23,871 nt of DNA from a virus. The stretch covers positions 1-23,871 of the IMG/VR virus record IMGVR_UViG_3300028392_001569; one strand, given 5' to 3'. The position numbers were made by a program, and so were the translations under genes. Position 1 is the stretch's first letter; each line of letters starts with the position of its first letter. Below, in pieces: positions 7,679-13,886 of the stretch. A model generated the notes under the pieces. The model did not search any database and was not told the origin of the DNA. It was given only the letters and a program-made list of their open reading frames with translations.

Positions 7679-7894
7679 TCACTCGTCTTCTGTCATAATA
7701 TGAGTAATACCGTTAACGGTTTTCCATTCTTCATATACAGTACTTGCTTCTATGTCAGTAGGCTCAAGCAATTTCCAACTAGCATGGAAATCTTTTCCTT
7801 TAGTTTGGAGTATCCAATCTTCTAAAAACGTAAATTCTTTTTCCGATGTGAACACGTGATTTGTTTTTCCAGTTTTGCCTAATTTTGTAATCAT
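7679..7894 (-). CDS. Unknown 71-aa protein
   Basis: A small acidic protein that I cannot assign. It starts at ATG 7894 behind a clear ribosome site (AGGAGA), 21 bases after a GATAAATAT late-type box, so it is very probably a real, late-expressed gene. It is rich in Trp, Lys and Glu, with WKLLEPTDIEAS and YEEWKTVNGITHI segments that could form a small alpha/beta fold. There is no signal peptide and no membrane segment. The metallopeptidase gene follows 12 bases after its stop, so the two probably share a transcript. Confidence 0.7.
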   Translation of the reverse strand: MITKLGKTGKTNHVFTSEKEFTFLEDWILQTKGKDFHASWKLLEPTDIEASTVYEEWKTVNGITHIMTEDE

Positions 7895-7915
7895 AACTTT
7901 TTCTCCTGTTATACT

Positions 7916-7924
7916 ATATTTATC
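7916..7924 (-). promoter_or_regulatory. Late-type promoter box GATAAATAT
   Basis: Located 21 bases before ATG 7894 with an AGGAGA ribosome site between. The match to TATAAATA is 7 of 8. Confidence 0.7.
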
Positions 7925-7925
7925 T

Positions 7926-8738
7926 TTATTCTAAATTTTTACTACATTTAGTTCTTTTAGCATTAGTTAATGCACCGTAATCCACACTCCACTCTTTGCC
8001 GGGTTGCAATTCAACAGCATTTTTTGGGAACGCATATTGTACACCAGCTTGTTGCTGAATTTGTGCTACTGTAACACGAAACTTAGTTAAGTCATTACCC
8101 AAGTTAGGATAAGGGGCAGTATGAGGGAATAGCCATCCTGCTATTTCTTTAGTTTGATTATTGATAACAATCTTGTAAAAACCATGAGGAACAACGACGC
8201 CGTTGCCGATTTTCTTGTCTTGTGCATTATATACTCCACCTACATAAACAATGTAACTTTGATTGTGCTGAACTGCCCAACCACGTACACTAGTTTCTAG
8301 TAATTTCCATATTCCACGATTTAATGAACCAGCTTGTGGACTCATGTTGGTCATTAAAAAACTTTCAAACTCCACTTGAGTATCCCATGATAGGTCACCG
8401 TCTGGACTCATATGTCCCTTGTCATAGCCTGTACCAGCATAGTCATCTGGTCTAGCACCATTTGGTACTGATTGGTCAGCTACAAAAGCATTTGTTCTTG
8501 CTACACATCCTAATGCATTTTGTGGTAATAGCTCATACGTCACAAACTTTGGTAGTTTAGCTGACGCATCGTAGCCTACTAAGTATGCTTGACGGCAGAT
8601 AGGTGCTACATCAATAGTTTGTGGGAAACCATAAGGACTATGTACTTGACATTGTTGTAATGGTAGTGGTTGACGTTGTTCCCAAGCAAAGGCATTTGCT
8701 GATAGTATTGCTACTATCATTGTTAAAATTTTTTTCAT
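7926..8738 (-). CDS. Secreted DNA/RNA non-specific endonuclease (NUC1/NucA type)
   Basis: A 270-aa beta-beta-alpha-metal endonuclease. Residues 1-18 are a classical Sec signal peptide: MKK, a hydrophobic core, then ANAFA before W19. The active site motif YDKGHMSP (105-112) carries the general-base H109 and corresponds to DRGH of Serratia nuclease. LNRGIWKLLE (139-148) supplies the metal-binding N140. Cysteines (30, 48, 78, 264) could form disulfides in the periplasm. The enzyme would cut DNA and RNA with little sequence preference, in the periplasm or outside the cell. Roles could include destroying DNA injected by competing phages or salvaging nucleotides. Its ATG overlaps the stop of the 63-aa gene (ATGA), at the end of the cargo/Dps operon. 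Confidence 0.9.
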   Translation of the reverse strand: MKKILTMIVAILSANAFAWEQRQPLPLQQCQVHSPYGFPQTIDVAPICRQAYLVGYDASAKLPKFVTYELLPQNALGCVARTNAFVADQSVPNGARPDDYAGTGYDKGHMSPDGDLSWDTQVEFESFLMTNMSPQAGSLNRGIWKLLETSVRGWAVQHNQSYIVYVGGVYNAQDKKIGNGVVVPHGFYKIVINNQTKEIAGWLFPHTAPYPNLGNDLTKFRVTVAQIQQQAGVQYAFPKNAVELQPGKEWSVDYGALTNAKRTKCSKNLE

Positions 8739-8926
8739 TGTTTTATTTCTTTAATAGTACCAATTCTGCCATCATCTACATTGTATTGTAGTTTGATAAG
8801 TTGTCTTGCTTGCGCCACGTCTTTGGCGTTTACGATAGCATCCATATGAACGGAATAGTGAGGGTTCTTCACTAATATCTTAGCAGAATAAGTTTTGAAA
8901 CCCTTATATATTTCCTTTGCCTTCAT
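8735..8926 (-). CDS. Unknown 63-aa protein
   Basis: A small basic protein lying between Dps and the nuclease, overlapping both (TAATG at its start, ATGA at its end), so it is almost surely co-translated with them. It reads as a compact beta-alpha-beta unit: YSAKILVKNPHYSVHMDAI, then a helix AKDVAQARQLIKLQYN, then a short basic tail GRIGTIKEIKQ. The 'DVAQARQLI..QY' helix looks like a reusable small phage module, but I cannot name a function. It could bind a neighbour or nucleic acid; no motif proves it. Confidence 0.75.
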   Translation of the reverse strand: MKAKEIYKGFKTYSAKILVKNPHYSVHMDAIVNAKDVAQARQLIKLQYNVDDGRIGTIKEIKQ

Positions 8927-9366
8927 TACTCACGCTCTCTCTTTAATGTTGCACGAATGAACCATGCTTTCTTGCCATACAAGTCTTGTAATTCAGCCAT
9001 GTAGTTAGCAATACCTTGTTGACGTTCAGTCGTTGCTTCATCAAACATAGCAACAACAAGTTGCCCCAGTGTTTCGCAATCTTGTAGTAACTCCATAAAC
9101 ATGAGTTCTGCTCTTGGCACTTTAGTTTGGTCTTGAATGATACTTAGTTCAGCATAACGTGTTAAGCTACCGGGAGTATAAGCACCTAGTACTCTGACAT
9201 ATTCAGCAATAGGATCAATGGTTTCATTTACGTCTTTGTACAATGTATTGAAGAAGTCGTGATATTGTGGGAAGTTACTACCTTCAACATTCCAATGAAA
9301 GTTTTGTGTTTTAATAGCAAACGCCTGTGTACTTGCTAGAAGTACTTTTAAGTTATCCGATAACAT
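8926..9366 (-). CDS. dps: Dps/ferritin-like protein
   Basis: A 146-aa four-helix Dps family protein; length fits the family (about 150-170 aa). The ferroxidase region is recognisable: H24 in NFHWNVEG, H36 in QYHDFF, then D51 and E55 in ETIDPIAEY, with the spacing of Dps ferroxidase residues. Position 40, which is often Asp, is Asn here. Dps dodecamers oxidise and store iron and can coat DNA, lowering hydroxyl-radical damage. The N-terminus is short, without the Lys-rich DNA-binding tail of E. coli Dps; the C-terminus ends in a charged RATLKRERE. The ribosome site AAGGAA precedes ATG 9366. It sits directly after the 1220-aa protein gene in the same operon. Confidence 0.92.
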   Translation of the reverse strand: MLSDNLKVLLASTQAFAIKTQNFHWNVEGSNFPQYHDFFNTLYKDVNETIDPIAEYVRVLGAYTPGSLTRYAELSIIQDQTKVPRAELMFMELLQDCETLGQLVVAMFDEATTERQQGIANYMAELQDLYGKKAWFIRATLKRERE

Positions 9367-9378
9367 TTAAATTCCTTA

Positions 9379-12300
9379 TTACTTACTTATAACAAATACT
9401 CTATCACCTACTAGAATACCTGTATAGTTTCCTATACCTCGTTCTCCTAATACTGCTTGAGGAACAACGATTCGTTGTCCACCACGTGGTCTAATATCAG
9501 TTGGGGATATTTCAACAAGTCCATACTCTTTTCCGTCAACAGTTATAGTCTTTGCTTGTCTATCGGCACTATCAGCACGGACTAAACCTTTAAAAGGATC
9601 TGATGTGTCAGATGAAGCAGTAGGTGCGGTAGCAGATGGAGTATTATCTGGTGCTGTCACGGTTGCTGTGGGTTTTAATCCACCGGTAAAGCCACCTTGT
9701 CCATCAGGGGTAACTCTAGCATGTGCACCGGCTGCGCCTAATGCCATAGAACCGGCTAATGCGGCTGCGCCTAGTTTTTCTCTCCAACCCTCGCCTATAT
9801 TTTCGTTAGATTTTTTCTTTGTGTTGACATTTATAGCTGAACCATGCCGGTCTGGATTAGGATCTTCTCTGCGTTTGCGTTGTGCGGCACTTGCACGACC
9901 TTTTTTACCTAGGCTATGCGCTTTTGCTTGTGGCAAACATTTTGGTTTACCTTCTCCTGGTTCTCTTGCACATGGACCTTTAATCTTTCCTTTAGTATCC
10001 ATGCGAACCCATTTTTCTTTATTGAACCAATCATGTAAACTTTCATCTGCTTGTTCAATACCTTCTAAAATAGAACTCTCATTCTTCTTGCCGCCGTTGC
10101 CCCAGTTGCTTGCGCCTTTTTTACGACACTTGACTAATGCACCACTAGCGTAAGCACTAGGCCATACACTATAACGGCTCTTGACTTTGTAGTAGCAAGC
10201 ATCTTTCTTTTCGTTCATTAGTTCTTCACTGACCATCTCGCCACCGCAATGTGGGCAACTATGTTGTTCTTCCGCTACACCTTTATTAAATGCTTTGTTA
10301 AGAATATCCGATGCCGTTTTGGTTGTTTTTTCAGGGCGTTCCATTTTGCCGTAGTATTGCTTCTTACCAGAATCTGGATCTTTCTTGTCTCTCGAACCGT
10401 ATGTGCCATGACTTACGTGACCGTCTCGTCCTGGCGGAGTTTGTGATTTGTCCATTTCTGATAGGCCCTTCGCCACACCTTCCTTTGTATTCTTTCTACA
10501 GTCTGGATATTGTTTTCCAAACATCTTTTTGTTACCCTCTTTGTGATAACCTTTCCAACAGGCTTCTTCTAAGTTGTCATGTGAATGATCTCCGTGTGTT
10601 TGACACATTCCGCAATCCTCACAGACCATTTCCATCTCAATACTTTCATTATGCTTTTTCTTGCCAGCACAGTGAGCTTTTTGTGAGAAGCCTTTGGGGT
10701 GGCTACAGTTGATACTGCTTTTGTATTTTTGACTCCATTCCTCTGCTACACGTGCAACAGGTGTTGCTGCCACTGCTGGTTTAGCACCTGGTGTTGCTGC
10801 CATTGCTGGTTTTACTGCTGGTTGTTTAAATGTAGTATTCATACTAGAGTAACCAGTTGGGCCACCGCTGAAATTCGCAGGTTTTGCAACTGCTGGTTTA
10901 GCGTACTTTTCCATACCAGGCATCTTCATTACATTACTAGCATTAAACCCCTGAGGTGCTGTAGCTCCGGCCGCTTTAGCCACAGGTGCTACTTGAGGTA
11001 TAGTTGTTTTTTGAGCAGGAACTGCCATTTTGGTTGCAGGTGCTGCCGCCGGTGCTGATACTATAGCTGGTGTAGTTGTCTGAATTGGTTTAGCACCTGG
11101 TGTTGCTGCCACTGCTGGTTTAGCACCTGGTGTTGCTGCCACTGCTGGTTTAGCACCTGGTGTTGCTGCCACTGCTGGTTGACCTGGTGTTGCTGCCACT
11201 GCTGGTTGACCTGGCACTGGTATTTTCATGTTAGTAAACACTTGTTTAATAGTAGCTGTTGGCACGCCAGCTCGTTGAACAATACTAGCAATGTCTAAGC
11301 TGTCAGTTGGGCTACCTGCTTTCTTCCATGCTTGTAATAGTTTGTCAGCAGTAACTTTAGTTGTTAAGTTAGTGCCTTTGGTCTTGGCCCAGTCAACTGC
11401 CTTACCTGCGGCGCCTTTGATGGTGTCCATGATCCCTTCATCAAGTTTGCGGTGACGTTCAACTATCTTACCGATCAGTAAGAAGATTTGACTTTCAGTT
11501 AGTTCTACTGATTCCTTAACAGGCTTAAGCATACCAGAAGCTACTTTTCCTGCATAGTCTTTGGCTCGCATTATATCGTTTGCGCTTGGGTTACTAGGGT
11601 TGACAGCAAACTTTGCAAGACCTTGTTTGAATGCTTGGTCATACGAACTACCACCACCATCTGGTATAATATTATATGTTGGTTGTCCAAAGTCACCTGT
11701 TTGACCAGTTGCAGTTTGCGTATAACCCGAGCCTTGCATCCCTTGAGCACGATTCATATAGATTTGATCTAGTTCAGATTGACCAGGTGCTCCTTGTGCT
11801 CCGGGTAATTCTTGTTGAGGCGTACCTTTTAACGCTTGACCAATCTGGCCAGCGGCATAAGCCATGCCACCAGTTTTAGCACCGGCGTATGCGGCACTAC
11901 TGAACTTTTCGCCTTGCAATAGTTTGTCTACTAGTTTGAATAGACCTAATGCGGCTGCACCACCAATACCTGCACCTGAAATACCAGCAGCCGCAATCAA
12001 TGCTGAATAAATTAAACTCTGTGCAATTGGATGTTTTTTAGCAAAATCACGATACTTCTGAACATACTGCATGACACCTTGATCGCCACCAGTTGCTTGT
12101 TTTAATTGTTCAGCAGCCTTGTCATACATAGCGTCAACACCTTTAATAGGTCCTGAATTTTGTACTTTAGTTTTTAACTCTTCCCAGGCTTTACTTATAG
12201 CGGCAGTAGCATCTTTGCCTCTGCCAAGCATAGTGCGATTACCGCCAGCCGCTGTTGCACCCTGTTCTACTTGTTGAAAAATTTGATTAATTTGATCGGC

Positions 12301-13041
12301 TGTTAGTTGTGCTTCATATAACTTCTTACCAGCACTTTCCCATAACTTGTATGTGCGTGTTTCAGTAATTATTGATTTACTGTTAGTTGAGCCTTCCGCC
12401 ACACCTTGCTCTCTAATTTTTAATTTGTCTGCAGGATTGCCACCACCAAACATATTGTCAAAAGCATCACGTGCTCGTTGTTGAGTTTGTTTTTGCTGTT
12501 CCTTGCGGTCTAAGGTTTTTTGTTTATTAGTACCTTTTGATATGTTCTTCATCATATTGTCAAAAGGTTTATCACCAGTGGCTTCCGCCATACCTTGTTG
12601 TCCGCCCTTAGTTATTAAACCAATTTCTAAATCAGGACGATTCTTTAATATAGAATTTCTTATATTCAAGGCAGCGTCTTTACTATTGAATGTAACTGAT
12701 TTTCCACCTTTGCTCCATACTTTGCCATTGATCTTTAAGCCCCAAACTTGAGGTCTTACTTGTTTTGGTACATCTAAATCATGTCGCTCATCATCACCGC
12801 GATTGAATGCGCCGCCCACTCCACGAAATGGAATGCCTGTTTCTGTCACATCTTTTTTTCTTTCATCATTAGCAAACTGTTTCTTAGTTGCTTTGATAAT
12901 ACCACTCATACGCTTGTCGCCACGCTTATAGTTACCTTCTTTATCAGCGGCAGTAGCATCAGCACCTGCGGCTGTTTTGTAGTCACCTAATTTTTTATTA
13001 GATAATTCGTTTAGTTGTAAACCTTTTAAAATGCTACTCAT
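9379..13041 (-). CDS. 1220-aa modular protein, proposed capsid-packaged cargo polyprotein
   Basis: A mosaic of short modules split by [L/I/V/M]-x-E sites: after E153, E216, E235, E243, E516, E535, E767, E826, E862, E923, E993 and E1084. Modules: Lys-rich start (1-90); a small fold with VWGLKINGKVWS (99-110); a helical part with a Gly/Ala-rich hydrophobic stretch (341-372); a Gln/Gly linker (405-470); helices (536-605); a Pro/Ala repeat linker (609-763); Cys/His-rich modules (779-850, 929-932); basic Cys-containing modules (947-980, 1001-1067); a Sec-like signal (1085-1108) and a C-terminal domain (1109-1220). Site style matches T4 gp21 cleavage (Leu/Ile-x-Glu), so processing in the prohead is inferred. 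ATG 13041 overlaps the preceding stop (ATGA). I do not assign a single enzymatic function. Confidence 0.85.
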   Translation of the reverse strand: MSSILKGLQLNELSNKKLGDYKTAAGADATAADKEGNYKRGDKRMSGIIKATKKQFANDERKKDVTETGIPFRGVGGAFNRGDDERHDLDVPKQVRPQVWGLKINGKVWSKGGKSVTFNSKDAALNIRNSILKNRPDLEIGLITKGGQQGMAEATGDKPFDNMMKNISKGTNKQKTLDRKEQQKQTQQRARDAFDNMFGGGNPADKLKIREQGVAEGSTNSKSIITETRTYKLWESAGKKLYEAQLTADQINQIFQQVEQGATAAGGNRTMLGRGKDATAAISKAWEELKTKVQNSGPIKGVDAMYDKAAEQLKQATGGDQGVMQYVQKYRDFAKKHPIAQSLIYSALIAAAGISGAGIGGAAALGLFKLVDKLLQGEKFSSAAYAGAKTGGMAYAAGQIGQALKGTPQQELPGAQGAPGQSELDQIYMNRAQGMQGSGYTQTATGQTGDFGQPTYNIIPDGGGSSYDQAFKQGLAKFAVNPSNPSANDIMRAKDYAGKVASGMLKPVKESVELTESQIFLLIGKIVERHRKLDEGIMDTIKGAAGKAVDWAKTKGTNLTTKVTADKLLQAWKKAGSPTDSLDIASIVQRAGVPTATIKQVFTNMKIPVPGQPAVAATPGQPAVAATPGAKPAVAATPGAKPAVAATPGAKPIQTTTPAIVSAPAAAPATKMAVPAQKTTIPQVAPVAKAAGATAPQGFNASNVMKMPGMEKYAKPAVAKPANFSGGPTGYSSMNTTFKQPAVKPAMAATPGAKPAVAATPVARVAEEWSQKYKSSINCSHPKGFSQKAHCAGKKKHNESIEMEMVCEDCGMCQTHGDHSHDNLEEACWKGYHKEGNKKMFGKQYPDCRKNTKEGVAKGLSEMDKSQTPPGRDGHVSHGTYGSRDKKDPDSGKKQYYGKMERPEKTTKTASDILNKAFNKGVAEEQHSCPHCGGEMVSEELMNEKKDACYYKVKSRYSVWPSAYASGALVKCRKKGASNWGNGGKKNESSILEGIEQADESLHDWFNKEKWVRMDTKGKIKGPCAREPGEGKPKCLPQAKAHSLGKKGRASAAQRKRREDPNPDRHGSAINVNTKKKSNENIGEGWREKLGAAALAGSMALGAAGAHARVTPDGQGGFTGGLKPTATVTAPDNTPSATAPTASSDTSDPFKGLVRADSADRQAKTITVDGKEYGLVEISPTDIRPRGGQRIVVPQAVLGERGIGNYTGILVGDRVFVISK
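9718..9789 (-). other. Internal Sec-type signal sequence inside the 1220-aa protein (residues 1085-1108)
   Basis: Directly after the IGE1084 site the protein reads GWREKLGAAALAGSMA and then LGAAGAHA before R1109. It has a basic n-region, a 16-residue Ala/Gly/Leu/Met core and an Ala-His-Ala end typical of signal peptidase I sites. It is hidden in the full protein and would become N-terminal only after cleavage at E1084. Function is inferred. Confidence 0.6.
10756..10812 (-). repeat. Second, diverged copy of the AATPGAKPA-type repeat
   Basis: Residues 744-762 of the 1220-aa protein repeat the AATPGAKPAVAATP unit of the main tandem array about 280 bases away, with one copy changed to AMAATPG. 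It forms the end of the Pro/Ala linker, just before the VAE767 site. Confidence 0.85.
11086..11217 (-). repeat. In-frame tandem repeat coding for a Pro/Ala linker
   Basis: Three perfect 30-base units (11091-11120, 11121-11150, 11151-11180) are followed by shorter variants (27 bases at 11181-11207). They encode repeats of PAVAATPGAK or PAVAATPGQ at residues 609-652 of the 1220-aa protein. All units keep the frame. This is an extended flexible linker of the kind found between domains; unit number could change by slippage. Confidence 0.95.
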
Positions 13042-13835
13042 TTTGTTTTACTTTCTTTAGCTTTGTGTGCATCATCCCATGCTTTGTCAGTTTTGACATT
13101 ATATTCTTTGCCACCTGCACCAATATCAGCAACTCTTGAGCCAACTTCTTTACTAGTCTTTACTACTGCCTTGTTACTCTTGTCTACGTTTTTTTGTATC
13201 TTTTTAGCAAAGTCAATCTTGCCTTCTCGTTGCATTAATTTTTCATCGTAGTATTCTTTTACTGCGTTTAGATAATCGTTTGCTTTGATAAGTTTTTCTT
13301 GTACCCAGCCTTCTAATCCTTCTTCTTCTGACTTATTTTTTAATAGTTCGTAGATTACTCTGGCATTCTTCATTGTAGCTAGTACATCACTACGTGCCAT
13401 TTCAACTTCATGGTCAACACGACTTTGACCATGCTTTGTAAATCCAGTTTTTCTCGTGCGGCCATAACCAGGAACTACTATGATATCATCTTCTTGTAAG
13501 TCAGCTTCGTTAACTTTTTCAGGCTTCTTGTTGTCTTTTCTATTAGCGGTCAACTCTTTGCGAGCTTCTTGCTTAGTCATCTTATATTTCTTTTGAAATT
13601 CTTCGTCAGATAATCCATCAACTCCACCTTTCAAGTCCATTGAAAGTTGGTTCATTGCTCCCTCATTGATGCTGTTAGCAAAAGGCTTACTAGTCTTTTT
13701 ACCTTTGAATAGTGATCCTGCTTTTGTATTTCCATAGACACTAGGACTGCGAGTTTGCATTTTGACAAAACTATGCTCTACTGGGGCAACGGATCCCGAT
13801 GTAGTAGTTTCTTGTACGATTTGATTGATTTTCAT
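13038..13835 (-). CDS. 265-aa modular protein, probable packaged protein
   Basis: ATG 13835 (MKINQIVQETTT) is preferred over the in-frame ATG at 13874: a GATAAATAC late-type box lies inside the upstream stretch, 21 bases before 13835, the same spacing as at 7894. The N-terminus recalls the short capsid-targeting leaders of T4 internal proteins. Candidate gp21-type sites follow: INE58 before G, VNE110 before A, LQE115 before D. Residues 60-100 are basic and helical (DEEFQKKYKMTKQEARKEL); residues 139-200 form a helical module beginning DHEVEMARSDVL and including EGLEGWVQEKL, which looks like a reusable phage domain. The rest is Lys-rich. It leads the operon that contains the 1220-aa protein, Dps and nuclease. 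Function is unknown. Confidence 0.75.
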   Translation of the reverse strand: MKINQIVQETTTSGSVAPVEHSFVKMQTRSPSVYGNTKAGSLFKGKKTSKPFANSINEGAMNQLSMDLKGGVDGLSDEEFQKKYKMTKQEARKELTANRKDNKKPEKVNEADLQEDDIIVVPGYGRTRKTGFTKHGQSRVDHEVEMARSDVLATMKNARVIYELLKNKSEEEGLEGWVQEKLIKANDYLNAVKEYYDEKLMQREGKIDFAKKIQKNVDKSNKAVVKTSKEVGSRVADIGAGGKEYNVKTDKAWDDAHKAKESKTK

Positions 13836-13856
13836 AGCGAATTCCAAAGTTATGTA

Positions 13857-13865
13857 GTATTTATC
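13857..13865 (-). promoter_or_regulatory. Late-type promoter box GATAAATAC for the cargo/Dps/nuclease operon
   Basis: Located 21 bases before ATG 13835, the same spacing as at 7894. It would drive the 265-aa, 1220-aa, Dps, 63-aa and nuclease genes, which overlap or nearly touch. Confidence 0.7.
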
Positions 13866-13886
13866 AAATACCATATCAATTAGAAC

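Noticed and set aside
9605-10153. Long open frame on the plus strand (182 codons) opposite the 1220-aa gene
   Set aside because: No ribosome site, Pro/Ala/Cys-heavy low-complexity product, fully antisense to a well-supported gene, and all other genes are on the minus strand.
10311-11058. Plus-strand open frames rich in Cys and Phe opposite the repeat linker
   Set aside because: They arise from the base composition of the opposite coding strand; no start signals and no recognisable domain.
11086-11217. Tandem units considered as a CRISPR array or replication iterons
   Set aside because: Units abut without spacers and stay in frame within a coding region, so they are protein repeats.
13836-13874. 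Upstream ATG (13874) as start of the 265-aa gene
   Set aside because: A late-type promoter box lies inside this stretch, 21 bases before ATG 13835, so 13835 fits better.
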